The notes under the pieces were generated by a model. The model ran no database searches. It was not told the origin of the DNA and was given only the letters and a program-made list of their open reading frames with translations. This document shows positions 7,364 to 15,587 of a stretch of 64,000 nucleotides of DNA, piece by piece (the first letter of the stretch is position 1; the number at the start of each line of letters is the position of its first letter). A program made the position numbers and the translations under genes. Source of the DNA: Vreelandella alkaliphila (GTDB lineage: Bacteria > Pseudomonadota > Gammaproteobacteria > Pseudomonadales > Halomonadaceae); assembly GCF_016107625.1 (NCBI RefSeq), contig NZ_JABASV010000004.1, forward strand, positions 1-64,000. Reading direction: 5' to 3'.

Positions 7364-8479
7364 TTAGTGAAGATCCGCCAGAGGGCTCTTTTGCCACGGC
7401 GAAGCCAGCAGCTCATCGATAAAAGTTTGTTCGACGGACGCGACATCTGAGTATTTCCAGGCAGGCTTACCGTCTTTATCGACCAACAGCGCACGTACGC
7501 CTTCGGGGAACTCCTGATGGCGGCAACACTGCACTGAAAGCGCCAGCTCAAACTGAAACACCTCAGCCAACGACATGTGCTTGGCACGCTTTAGCTGCTC
7601 ATCAATCAGCTTCACTGATACGGGGCTGCCGTGGGAAAGCGTTTTCTGCGCTTTGCTGAACCATTTGTCATCACTACGAACCGCCAGTACGGCATCCACG
7701 GCTTGCTCAACCGTATCGTGATCCATTAGCTCACGAATCAATGCGGCGGATTTTTGAACCGGCGATTCCAGCTCGGCGAATACCTCTTGAGACGCTTGTT
7801 CAAACTCGCGCAGCACGCGATTGACGACACCATGGGCGTCAGTTTGCTTTCCTTCTCCCCAGGTGGCATCCATCAGTTTTTGAGCAAGGTCTGCGCGGTA
7901 ATGGCTAGCGATCGCACGATCAGCCAGGCCGAGATGAACGGCATCTGGCGCGTTTATTTGGCTGCCGGTCATGGCTAAAAAGCGTCCGGTACCATTTGGC
8001 AGGCGGTTTAAAAACCAGCTAGCGCCAACGTCCGGGTAAAGGCCAATCGTCACTTCTGGCATCGCCAGCCGAGAGGTTTCCGTCACGATTCGGTGGCTGC
8101 TACCGCTAAGCAATCCCATTCCCCCACCCATCACAATACCGCTGCCCCAGCAAATGACCGGCTTGGGATAGGTGTGGAGCAGGTAATCCAGGCGGTACTC
8201 GTGTTCAAAGAAGCGCTCAGGAAAATCTGGTTCGCCGTCACCTTTAATCGCTTTATACAGATTGACGACATCGCCCCCTGCGCAAAACGCTTTTTCTCCG
8301 GCGCTATCCAGCAGAACAGCAACAACTCGCTCGTCGGTTTGCCACGCTTTCAAGCGCGGCAGAATTTCTTCAATCATCTTTAACGTCAGGGCATTCAGTG
8401 AACGCTCGGCGTTAAGCTTGATCTCGCCAATAACATGGCCATCTTGGGTGGCGTGTTCAGCAAACAGTACGCTACTCAT
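7364..8479 (-). CDS. 3-hydroxyisobutyryl-CoA hydrolase (enoyl-CoA hydratase/isomerase family)
   Basis: 371 residues, the length of bacterial HIBCH-type hydrolases rather than the ~260 of plain enoyl-CoA hydratases. It frees 3-hydroxyisobutyrate from its CoA ester for MmsB. The crotonase fold shows FCAGGD near 65-70 and GGGMGLLSG near 118-126 (oxyanion hole). Glu142 (AMPEVTIGLYPD) and Asp150 correspond to the catalytic Glu and Asp of human HIBCH. It lies between mmsB and the acyl-CoA dehydrogenase with a 20-base gap, so the three form one operon. Confidence 0.88.
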   Translation of the reverse strand: MSSVLFAEHATQDGHVIGEIKLNAERSLNALTLKMIEEILPRLKAWQTDERVVAVLLDSAGEKAFCAGGDVVNLYKAIKGDGEPDFPERFFEHEYRLDYLLHTYPKPVICWGSGIVMGGGMGLLSGSSHRIVTETSRLAMPEVTIGLYPDVGASWFLNRLPNGTGRFLAMTGSQINAPDAVHLGLADRAIASHYRADLAQKLMDATWGEGKQTDAHGVVNRVLREFEQASQEVFAELESPVQKSAALIRELMDHDTVEQAVDAVLAVRSDDKWFSKAQKTLSHGSPVSVKLIDEQLKRAKHMSLAEVFQFELALSVQCCRHQEFPEGVRALLVDKDGKPAWKYSDVASVEQTFIDELLASPWQKSPLADLH

Positions 8480-8499
8480 TCCATTGTCCTTGTAGTTGG

Positions 8500-9654
8500 C
8501 TACAGCTCAGAGGCACCATCAGAGAGCACGCGACGGGAAATAATCAGCCGCATGATTTCGTTAGTTCCTTCCAAAATACGGTGTACGCGAGAGTCACGCA
8601 CATAGCGCTCCATCGGATACTCTTTAATGTAGCCGTTGCCACCATAGAGCTGCAGCGCCTCATCACACACCTTGAAGCCGACATCAGTCGCAAAGCGCTT
8701 AGCCATGGCGCAATAGGTAGTGGCATCGGGGTGGCCAGCATCCAGTTTTGTGGCTGCCATACGCACTAACTGGCGAGCCGCGACAAGCTCAGTAACCATA
8801 TCCGCCATACGAAACTGAAGCGCCTGGAAGTCTGCCAAACGCTTGCCAAACTGCTTACGCTCCAGCATATATTCACGGGCTTTGTTGATCGCCTGCTGGG
8901 CGGTGCCGATTGAGCAAGTAGCGATGTTGATACGACCGCCATCCAAGCCTTTCATGGCAATTTTAAAGCCATCGCCTTCGTTGCCTAACAGGTGGTTGGC
9001 GGGAACGCGCACATCTTCAAAGGTAATCATGCGGGTTGGCTGACTGTTCCAGCCCATTTTGTCTTCCTTACGGCCGTAACTAATGCCGCTTGCTTTCGCA
9101 TCAACCGCAAAGGCAGAAACGCCGCTGGGGCCTTCGCCCCCAGTACGTGCCATCACTACCAAAAAGTCGGTGCTGCCCGCGCCAGAGATAAACATCTTGC
9201 TACCGTTGAGTACGTAGTCATCGCCATCACGCTTGGCGGTGGTTTTAAGCGAGGCCGCATCAGAGCCTGCATTGGGTTCAGTTAAGCAGTAAGAACCCAG
9301 CAACTCGCCAGTGGCGAGCTTTTCGCCCCACTGTTCCACTGCTTCAGAGGTGCCGAAGTCAGCCAGCATCCACGTCACCATATTATGAATGGTGAGATAA
9401 GCGGTGGTTGAGGTACAGCCCATGGAAAGCTGTTCAAAAATAATGCTGGCATCTAGGCGGGAAAGACCAAGCCCGCCAACGCGCTCTGGCGCGTAAAGTG
9501 AACAAAAACCTAACTCCCCCGCTTTGCGGATAACATCAACAGGAAAGAAGGCTTCTGCATCCCACTTTGCAGCGTGGGGCTCTAACTCGTTCTGGGCGAA
9601 TGCCCGAGCCATATCGGAAAAAGCGACCTGGTCTTCACTTAACTCAAAATTCAT
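8500..9654 (-). CDS. acyl-CoA dehydrogenase, probably isobutyryl-CoA dehydrogenase
   Basis: 384 residues. The start at 9654 (MNFELSEDQ) has GGAG 9 bases upstream; an upstream ATG at 9672 has none. It is an FAD-dependent dehydrogenase passing electrons to ETF. Motifs: CLTEPNAGSDAASL and KMFISGAG in the middle domain, QLYGGNGYIKEYPMERYVRD near the C-terminus, and LEGTNEIMR, whose Glu is the catalytic base position of the MCAD/isobutyryl group. That differs from LiuA in this window, which has its base elsewhere. As first gene of the valine cluster it most likely converts isobutyryl-CoA to methacrylyl-CoA. A LiuR-like site lies 149 bases upstream. Confidence 0.88.
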   Translation of the reverse strand: MNFELSEDQVAFSDMARAFAQNELEPHAAKWDAEAFFPVDVIRKAGELGFCSLYAPERVGGLGLSRLDASIIFEQLSMGCTSTTAYLTIHNMVTWMLADFGTSEAVEQWGEKLATGELLGSYCLTEPNAGSDAASLKTTAKRDGDDYVLNGSKMFISGAGSTDFLVVMARTGGEGPSGVSAFAVDAKASGISYGRKEDKMGWNSQPTRMITFEDVRVPANHLLGNEGDGFKIAMKGLDGGRINIATCSIGTAQQAINKAREYMLERKQFGKRLADFQALQFRMADMVTELVAARQLVRMAATKLDAGHPDATTYCAMAKRFATDVGFKVCDEALQLYGGNGYIKEYPMERYVRDSRVHRILEGTNEIMRLIISRRVLSDGASEL

Positions 9655-9754
9655 GGCGAATCTCCGCAGCATGCGTCGCTGAACAGCCTTTGAGCAGGCT
9701 GGGCAGCTTGGCGTTTGCTATTATCTTTATTAGCCGTTGGCGTTATTGGCAATT

Positions 9755-9802
9755 GTCTTTACTGGCTATCGTCTTTACTGGCTATCGTCTTTACTGGCAA
9801 TG
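9755..9802. repeat. three tandem copies of a 16-bp unit in the valine-cluster promoter region
   Basis: GTCTTTACTGGCTATC is repeated exactly at 9755-9770 and 9771-9786. A third copy at 9787-9802 differs in its last few bases. The array ends directly at the LiuR-like operator and lies about 100 bases upstream of the acyl-CoA dehydrogenase start. Confidence 0.9.
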
Positions 9803-9818
9803 TTGACGTTTACGTTAA
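9803..9818. promoter_or_regulatory. LiuR-type operator, imperfect palindrome
   Basis: TTGACGTTTACGTTAA differs at only a few positions from the perfect palindrome in front of liuR (15075-15090), with both ACGT half-sites kept. It is upstream of the minus-strand valine cluster. Control by LiuR is inferred from this similarity and from the known role of LiuR in branched-chain catabolism. Confidence 0.6.
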
Positions 9819-9890
9819 CTTATATTCTTACTCTGACAGGTGCAACCGGCTTAGCTCACTACCTTTGGCGTAGAGGCGTGATTTGGGCAG

Positions 9891-9914
9891 AAAAAAGGGT
9901 GCCCTAGGGCACCC
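9891..9914 (-). terminator. rho-independent terminator of the Liv transporter operon
   Basis: GGGTGCCC-TA-GGGCACCC forms a perfect 8-bp stem at 9897-9914. On the minus strand six T residues follow it (the A-run at 9891-9896). It begins 20 bases after the livM stop. Confidence 0.85.
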
Positions 9915-9933
9915 AATCATCGGACAGAACCGG

Positions 9934-10926
9934 TTATTTGAAATTTTTGCGATACATTTTGGTGAGCTCACCCACAATGCCGCTGCGGAAGCTAAGTACG
10001 CAGACAACAAAGATAATCCCCAGAATGACGCTTACCCAGTTACCCAACGGCGACTGTGCCAAAATGTGCTGCAGGCTAACCACAATGCCCGCACCCATAA
10101 GGGGCCCAAGCAGTGTGCCTACCCCACCCAGCAGCGTCATTAGGATAACTTCACCCGACATGTGCCAGTGTGCATCGGTTAACGACGCCAGCTGAAACAC
10201 GACGGTTTTAGTAGACCCCGCTAACCCGGCCAACGCCGCAGAGAGAACAAACGCCAGCAGCTTGTAAGCATCAACGTTGTAGCCCAGCGAAATAGCACGC
10301 GGTTCATTTTCACGAATCGCTTTAAGCACCTGCCCAAAGGGGGAATGCACGGTGCGTTGGATTAGCGCAAAACCAAATATGAAGATGGCAAAAACGAAGT
10401 AATACATCGCCAGGTTGCTGCTCAAACTGATCACGCCAAACAAGTCACCGCGTGGCACGCCATGCAAGCCATCCTCACCACCGGTAAACGATGACTGAAC
10501 AAAGACGAAAAACATCAGCTGAGCCAGTGCCAATGTCACCATGGCAAAGTAAATGCCCTGACGCCGGATCGAAAGCACCCCGAATAACAGCCCTAACAGG
10601 GTTGCCATTAAGGTGCCCGCAATAATCCCCACCTCTGGCGTTAGCCCTGGATAGCTTGCCAACAAGTAGCCGGTAACATAACCACCGGTGGCTAAAAATG
10701 CCGCGTGCCCGAACGAGAGCAACCCCGCATAGCCCAGCAACAAATTAAAGGCGCAGGCAAAAAGCGCGAAGCATAGAATTTTCATTAGAAAAACGGGATA
10801 GGCCAAAAAAGGAGCGACTAACCCGATGGCCAAGAGCGCTATATAAAACATGTTACGGCGCATTTTGGCCCGCTTCTGTCGCTCTTTTACGGCTGATGGC
10901 GCATTGAGTGCTTGAGAGTCTGCCAT
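9934..10926 (-). CDS. livM: branched-chain amino acid ABC transporter permease, LivM type
   Basis: 330 residues of strongly hydrophobic character with about nine or ten inner-membrane segments. The family motif GYAGLLSFGHAAFLATGGYV lies near residues 64-83, with ENEPRAISLGYNV in the cytoplasmic coupling region and GGVGTLLGPLMGA near the C-terminus. The N-terminal ~25 residues are basic and cytoplasmic. It pairs with LivH, whose stop is 2 bases before this start. It is the last gene of the transporter operon, followed by a terminator. Confidence 0.9.
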   Translation of the reverse strand: MADSQALNAPSAVKERQKRAKMRRNMFYIALLAIGLVAPFLAYPVFLMKILCFALFACAFNLLLGYAGLLSFGHAAFLATGGYVTGYLLASYPGLTPEVGIIAGTLMATLLGLLFGVLSIRRQGIYFAMVTLALAQLMFFVFVQSSFTGGEDGLHGVPRGDLFGVISLSSNLAMYYFVFAIFIFGFALIQRTVHSPFGQVLKAIRENEPRAISLGYNVDAYKLLAFVLSAALAGLAGSTKTVVFQLASLTDAHWHMSGEVILMTLLGGVGTLLGPLMGAGIVVSLQHILAQSPLGNWVSVILGIIFVVCVLSFRSGIVGELTKMYRKNFK

Positions 10927-10928
10927 GG

Positions 10929-11816
10929 TTATGCCTCCTTACCGAACAGCCCAGCGGGGCGTAACATGAGCACCAATATCATCACCAAGAAGATCACGGT
11001 ATTGGAGGCTTCGGGGTAATACACTTTGGTTAAGCCTTCGATGATCCCCATACCCAGGCCAGTAAGAATCGCACCTAGAATAGATCCCATTCCACCAATG
11101 ACGACCACCGCGAACACCACAATCAGCAAGCTTGACCCCATGGTCGGTGATACAGGATATAGCGGCGCTGCCAACACCCCCGCAAAAGCGGCTAGCGCTA
11201 CGCCAAAGCCATAAGTAAGCGTAATTAATAGCGGTACGTTTACCCCAAACGCTTGCATCAGCTGGGAGTTTTCAGTACCTGCACGCAGATAAGCCCCCAA
11301 CCGGGTGCGCTCAATCATAAACCAGGTAAATAGACACATGGCCAGTGCCGCTACCAGCACCCAGGCACGGTAGGTAGGCAGGAACATGAAGCCTAGATTC
11401 AGGCCGCCTTGCAGTGCTTCAGGAGTCGCGTACCGCGCACCCGAAACGCCAAAGAAATTTACCAGCGTGCCTTCAAAAATTAGTGCCAACCCGAAGGTGA
11501 GCAGCAGTCCATAAAGATGGTCTAAATGGGCAATGCGACGCAGTAAAAAGCGCTCCATTAACATGCCGAAACCACCCACCACCAGTGGCACCAGAAACAG
11601 CGCCAGCCAATAGTTGATGCCTAAATAGCGAAAGCCTAGCAGTGCGGCGAAGGCTCCCAGCATGTATTGCGCCCCATGGGCAAAGTTGACGATCTTCAGT
11701 AGGCCGAAGATGACCGCCAGACCCAAGCTAAGCAGTGCGTAAAAGGCTCCATTCACAAGCCCAAGCGTTAGCTGGCCCATGAAAACGGCTAATGGCACGC
11801 CGAATATCATCGTCAT
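10929..11816 (-). CDS. livH: branched-chain amino acid ABC transporter permease, LivH type
   Basis: 295 residues from the start at 11816, which has GAGGAGAG seven bases upstream; an upstream in-frame start at 11864 would run through the hairpin region. It is an inner-membrane permease with about eight helices: LGLVNGAFYALLSLGLAVIFGL, then NFAHGAQYMLGAF (the LivH hallmark), and GGMGSILGAILTGLGMGIIEG near the end. It forms the transmembrane channel with LivM. It follows the binding-protein gene after an inverted repeat. Confidence 0.9.
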   Translation of the reverse strand: MTMIFGVPLAVFMGQLTLGLVNGAFYALLSLGLAVIFGLLKIVNFAHGAQYMLGAFAALLGFRYLGINYWLALFLVPLVVGGFGMLMERFLLRRIAHLDHLYGLLLTFGLALIFEGTLVNFFGVSGARYATPEALQGGLNLGFMFLPTYRAWVLVAALAMCLFTWFMIERTRLGAYLRAGTENSQLMQAFGVNVPLLITLTYGFGVALAAFAGVLAAPLYPVSPTMGSSLLIVVFAVVVIGGMGSILGAILTGLGMGIIEGLTKVYYPEASNTVIFLVMILVLMLRPAGLFGKEA

Positions 11817-11841
11817 TGTATGACTCTCCTCGCCGTCAAGC

Positions 11842-11866
11842 GGTTGGTGGCAAGTTGCCACCAACC
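11842..11866. other. intercistronic 12-bp inverted repeat between binding protein and livH
   Basis: GGTTGGTGGCAA and TTGCCACCAACC are perfect inverted arms around a single base. The repeat lies 32 bases after the binding-protein stop and 25 bases before the livH start. There is no T-run on the minus strand. Such hairpins commonly protect the upstream mRNA or partly attenuate transcription, giving more binding protein than permease; that role is inferred. Confidence 0.7.
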
Positions 11867-11898
11867 AGTTCTAACGTCACTTGCGGTTGTTATTCGAC

Positions 11899-13122
11899 TT
11901 AGTTTTGAACCAGTTTGCACTGGCTATCAGAGAGCGGACGGTAGGCTTCATCGGCAGGAATGGTGCTGAGGATTTCATACAGATCCCACTCACCGGTAGA
12001 CTCTTCCGGTGTTTTCACTTGGGCAAGGTACATGTCATGAATCATACGACCATCTTCACGAATGGAGCCGTTACGCGCAAAGAAGTCTTCAATAGGCATA
12101 TCAGCCATCTGGGCGCGTACAACTTCAGGGTCGTCGGTTCCCGCTGCTTCTACGGCTTTCAGGTAGTGCATGGTGCTTGAGTAGATACCCGCCTGAACCA
12201 TGGTGGGCATACGGCCAACTTCTTCAAAGTAGCGCTCAGACCATTCACGAGACTCTTCATCCATGTTCCAGTACCAGCCAGTGGTTAGCAGCAGCCCTTG
12301 GGTGGATTCCAGGCCTAGCGCGTGAACATCGTTGAGGAAAATCAATAGGCCTGCTAGCTGCTGGCCGCTCTGCGTGAGACCGAACTGGCTAGCGGTGGTG
12401 ATCGCGTTAACAGTGTCGGCGCCAGCGTTAGCCAAACCAACAATCTTCGCACCAGACCCTTGGGCCTGCAGGATGTAAGAGGAGAAGTCGCTTGTCGGGA
12501 ACGGGTGACGCACGCCGCCAACAATCTCGCCGCCATTGGCTTCAACTACGTTGGTCACATCTGCTTCCAGCGCATGGCCGAACGCATAATCAGCGGTTAG
12601 CAAGAACCAGCTGTCGCCGCCCTGCTCTACGACTGCTTTTGCGGTACCGTTCGCCAGAGGGTAAGTATCGTAAACCCAGTGGATGTGGTTTGGCGTACAG
12701 TGTTCATTGGTAATGCTTGATGCCGCAGAACCCGACACAATGCCCAGGCCATTGTTTTCTTCAAGCACTTTAGTGACGGCAATAGACACCGAGGACGCCA
12801 CTAGGCCACCCACCATGTCGACGTTACGCTGGTCGATCCACTCACGCACCGTGTTAGCACCGACGTCGGCACTGTTACGATCATCAGCACTAAAAATCAC
12901 GATGGGCGAGCCGTTAACACTGCCACCAAAATCAGCAACCGCCATTTCCATGGCTGTTTCGCCACCTGGGCCAGCTAAGTCACGGTAAGTACCTGACATA
13001 TCTGCCAAATAACCAATGCGTACCTCATTATCGCTAATTTCAGCGTGAGCGGTTGAGACTGCCATAGTAGAAGCGGCGGCAACGGCGATGCTGGCGGTCA
13101 GCGTTTTTTTCATAAAGGTCAT
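11899..13122 (-). CDS. periplasmic branched-chain amino acid (Peripla_BP_6 family) binding protein
   Basis: 407 residues with a Sec signal peptide: MKK, a hydrophobic run, then a likely cut after STAHA (about residue 28). The mature part begins EVRIGYLADMSGTYRDLAG, typical of the Leu/Ile/Val or amide-binding family. AGGAGA lies before the ATG at 13122. It delivers substrate to LivHM. The exact ligand is not fixed by sequence: length and motifs also fit binding proteins for urea, amides or short acids. Its place between branched-chain catabolic clusters argues for branched-chain amino acids or their keto acids. Confidence 0.87.
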   Translation of the reverse strand: MTFMKKTLTASIAVAAASTMAVSTAHAEISDNEVRIGYLADMSGTYRDLAGPGGETAMEMAVADFGGSVNGSPIVIFSADDRNSADVGANTVREWIDQRNVDMVGGLVASSVSIAVTKVLEENNGLGIVSGSAASSITNEHCTPNHIHWVYDTYPLANGTAKAVVEQGGDSWFLLTADYAFGHALEADVTNVVEANGGEIVGGVRHPFPTSDFSSYILQAQGSGAKIVGLANAGADTVNAITTASQFGLTQSGQQLAGLLIFLNDVHALGLESTQGLLLTTGWYWNMDEESREWSERYFEEVGRMPTMVQAGIYSSTMHYLKAVEAAGTDDPEVVRAQMADMPIEDFFARNGSIREDGRMIHDMYLAQVKTPEESTGEWDLYEILSTIPADEAYRPLSDSQCKLVQN

Positions 13123-13258
13123 GTTCGTCTCCTGGCCCTTGAGGCCTTTGTTGTTGTGTTACGACGTACGAATGAAATACTTACAGAGCGTTTAGTGTTG
13201 TTAATGCTGTAGTGCACATACTGCGAAGCTGATGCTGCGTTTATGATCTAGATTGGCG

Positions 13259-14008
13259 TTATACCCCCAGCATAGTGTTGAGATGGTCTCGACGTGACGG
13301 AAGCTGCTCAGCGCTAATCTCTTCAACAATTTGGCCGTGATCCATTACAAAATGGCGATCTGCCAGCGGCGCTGCAAAACGGAAGTTCTGCTCCACCAGA
13401 ACAATGGTCATACCGCGCTCTTTCAGTTGAATAAGCACTTCGCCAAGTTTTTGCACAATAACGGGGGCTAAGCCTTCGGTAATTTCATCGAGCAGCAAAA
13501 GACGCGCACCGGTGCGTAGAATGCGTGCCATGGCAAGCATCTGCTGCTCACCGCCAGAAAGCCTCGTCCCCTGGCTTCTGCGACGCTCGTAAAGGTTAGG
13601 AAACATGCCGTAGATTTCATCTAGGCTCATTCCACCAGAGCGAACTGTCGGTGGAAGTAATAAATTCTCGTGCACATCCAAGCTGGCAAAAATACCGCGC
13701 TCTTCGGGGCAGTAACCAATACCAAGCCTTGGAATATGGTGCGCCTTCATATTCAGCGTTTCGTTGCCATTAATCACAATCGAGCCGGTGCGACGCCCGA
13801 CCATATTCATAATGGACTTCAGGGTAGTACTACGTCCCGCGCCGTTGCGCCCCAGCAGCGTAACCAGCTCTCCACGCTTAACATCGAAGTTCACGCCGTG
13901 AAGAATGTGTGATTCACCATAGAAAGCGTGCAAGTCTTGCACTCTCAGCATTTCTAGCGTTTGGGAATCGGCTAGCTCGTTGGTTTCATAGGCTTCAGCG
14001 GTATTCAT
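13259..14008 (-). CDS. livF: branched-chain amino acid ABC transporter ATP-binding protein, LivF type, with variant Walker A
   Basis: 249 residues, a complete cytoplasmic ATPase. Walker A reads GRNGAGRST at 53-61, with Arg59 in place of the usual lysine (codon CGT). The rest is intact: LSGGE at 150-154, Walker B LLLLDEITEGL with Asp174-Glu175, and the switch histidine region LVEQN. I recall a few LivF relatives with arginine here, so it may be a family variant, with LivG supplying the canonical site. The start ATG overlaps the livG stop (ATGA), so the two are translationally coupled. A 136-base gap separates it from the binding-protein gene. Confidence 0.9.
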   Translation of the reverse strand: MNTAEAYETNELADSQTLEMLRVQDLHAFYGESHILHGVNFDVKRGELVTLLGRNGAGRSTTLKSIMNMVGRRTGSIVINGNETLNMKAHHIPRLGIGYCPEERGIFASLDVHENLLLPPTVRSGGMSLDEIYGMFPNLYERRRSQGTRLSGGEQQMLAMARILRTGARLLLLDEITEGLAPVIVQKLGEVLIQLKERGMTIVLVEQNFRFAAPLADRHFVMDHGQIVEEISAEQLPSRRDHLNTMLGV

Positions 14009-14793
14009 ACGGCAGCCTCCTCTTCAGCAGCTTCACTGCCCATATAAGCCTCGCGCACTAATGGATTGCGGGAAACCTCTTCATAGTTACCTTCGGCCAA
14101 CACCGCGCCGCGGGCTAATACCGTAATACGGTCACAAAGCCTGCTAACCACGCTCAAATTGTGCTCCACCATCAAAACGGTGCGCCCTTTCGAGACACGC
14201 TTAATCAGCGCGACGATACGGTCAACATCCTCAGCCCCCATGCCCTGGGTCGGCTCGTCCAACAGCATCATCGTAGGATCAAGCGCCAGCGTGGTGGCAA
14301 CTTCCAGTGCGCGCTTACGGCCGTAAGGCATTTCTACCGTTAATGTATCGGCGTATTCACGCAGGCCTACCTCATCAAGCAGCTCTAACGCACGCTCATT
14401 AAGGTGATCTAGCGACTTCTCTGATTTCCAGAAGTGAAACGATGTGCCTAATTGACGCTGTAGCGCTACTCGGACGTTTTCCAGCGCCGTCATGTGCGCA
14501 AACACCGCTGAAATTTGAAATGAGCGCACGAGACCCAGCTGTGCGATCTCATTGGATTTCTTGCTGGTAATGGGCTTACCGCGATAAAGAATTTCTCCAC
14601 GTGTAGGCGGCAGAAACTTGGTTAGCAAATTAAAAACGGTGGTCTTTCCAGCACCGTTGGGACCAATCAGGGCGTGAATATGCCCTTCCTGAACTTGAAG
14701 ATTAACGTCATCCACGGCGGTAAAACCGCGGAATTCTTTGGTCAGCCCTCTGGTCTCGAGCACTGGCCCATTAAGAACATCGTCTGCACGCAT
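14005..14793 (-). CDS. livG: branched-chain amino acid ABC transporter ATP-binding protein, LivG type
   Basis: 262 residues from the ATG at 14793; an in-frame start at 14943 would add 50 residues unlike the family. The Walker A GPNGAGKTT is canonical. The LivG-specific features are present: LVRSFQISAVFAHMTALENVRVAL, a signature region reading EMPYGRKRALEVATTLAL in place of LSGGQ, Walker B MMLLDEPTQGM, and LMVEHNLSVVSRLCDRI. It forms the ATPase heterodimer with LivF. It is the first gene of the minus-strand operon livG-livF-binding protein-livH-livM, divergent from liuR. Confidence 0.92.
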   Translation of the reverse strand: MRADDVLNGPVLETRGLTKEFRGFTAVDDVNLQVQEGHIHALIGPNGAGKTTVFNLLTKFLPPTRGEILYRGKPITSKKSNEIAQLGLVRSFQISAVFAHMTALENVRVALQRQLGTSFHFWKSEKSLDHLNERALELLDEVGLREYADTLTVEMPYGRKRALEVATTLALDPTMMLLDEPTQGMGAEDVDRIVALIKRVSKGRTVLMVEHNLSVVSRLCDRITVLARGAVLAEGNYEEVSRNPLVREAYMGSEAAEEEAAV

Positions 14794-15153
14794 GGAGTGG
14801 TAAGCCTCTTTTTGTTCTTGTGTTCGGGTGTTCTTGTATCCGGGTGTTGGGTGCTGACATTTCACCAACTGCGTCACCAAGTGAAACTCGTTAGCCGGCA
14901 ACACACCCTTACCTGAACGTAAGGTGTAGGTGCAAACTAGCAATCACTTGAGGGGTATTACAATTACAACTTTGGTCTACGCTTCTTTAACGTTTCTTCA
15001 CATTAACAATCTAAATTATTATTTTTCAATAGCTTATAAAAAAATCAAGGAAAACAAAAAAGCACAACTACTGCTTTACGTTAACGTAAACTTGTTTTAG
15101 CCTCATGGTCAGTGTTCCATAGGGACATTCCCCTATCGACGAGAACAATGATC
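14794..15153. promoter_or_regulatory. divergent control region between livG and liuR
   Basis: About 360 bases without a gene, AT-rich at 14980-15070. It must hold the start sites for the transporter operon leftward and the liu operon rightward. The LiuR palindrome is at 15075-15090. A T-rich stretch (TTGTTTTAGCCT) follows it and may hold the -10 region for liuR. No clear riboswitch or attenuator structure was seen. Confidence 0.6.
15075..15090. promoter_or_regulatory. LiuR operator, perfect 16-bp palindrome
   Basis: TTTACGTTAACGTAAA is a perfect palindrome 64 bases before the liuR start. MerR-family LiuR regulators are known to bind ACGT-containing palindromes of this kind in front of liu operons. 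The spacing suggests autoregulation of liuR and control of the operon that follows; it may also reach the divergent transporter. Confidence 0.8.
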
Positions 15154-15567
15154 ATGAGCAAAACCTACACGATCAGTGAATTGGCCAGCGAGTTCGACGT
15201 TACCACTCGAAGCATTCGCTTCTATGAAGATCAGGAGTTACTCCACCCTGCTCGCCGTGGCCAAACACGCATCTACAGCAGCAAAGATCGCGTGCGTCTG
15301 AAATTAACGCTACGCGGTAAACGACTCGGCTTTTCCTTAGCAGAAATTCGCGAACTCTTTGAGCTGTGGGATGAAACCCGCAGCGGCAGCGAAAAGCAGT
15401 TGCATCTGATGCTAAGCAAAATCAGCGAGCGTAAATCGGCTCTAGAACAACAAATGAAAGACATCACGATGGTGCAGCTGGAACTTGAAAGCGCTGAAAT
15501 TCGCTGCCGCCAGGCTCTTGAAGAACTCAATGAAAAACCTTCTTTAACGACGAAAAGCTCCCTTTAA
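15154..15567 (+). CDS. liuR: MerR-family transcriptional regulator LiuR
   Basis: 137 residues from ATG at 15154, with GAGAAC nine bases before it; ATG at 15148 is an alternative. The N-terminal winged-helix domain shows YTISELASEFDVTTRSIRFYEDQ and LLHPARRG, then the MerR dimerisation coiled coil (LHLMLSKISERKSALEQQM). There is no C-terminal metal-binding cysteine cluster, as expected for LiuR. It regulates leucine/isovalerate catabolic genes, and liuA follows 20 bases later. The palindrome at 15075-15090 is its likely operator. Confidence 0.9.
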   Translation: MSKTYTISELASEFDVTTRSIRFYEDQELLHPARRGQTRIYSSKDRVRLKLTLRGKRLGFSLAEIRELFELWDETRSGSEKQLHLMLSKISERKSALEQQMKDITMVQLELESAEIRCRQALEELNEKPSLTTKSSL

Positions 15568-15587
15568 CAATGACAAGGTGATTGACC

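Noticed and set aside
14794-14943. 50-residue N-terminal extension of LivG
   Set aside because: The added sequence is polar and unlike any LivG; the ATG at 14793 gives the normal length.
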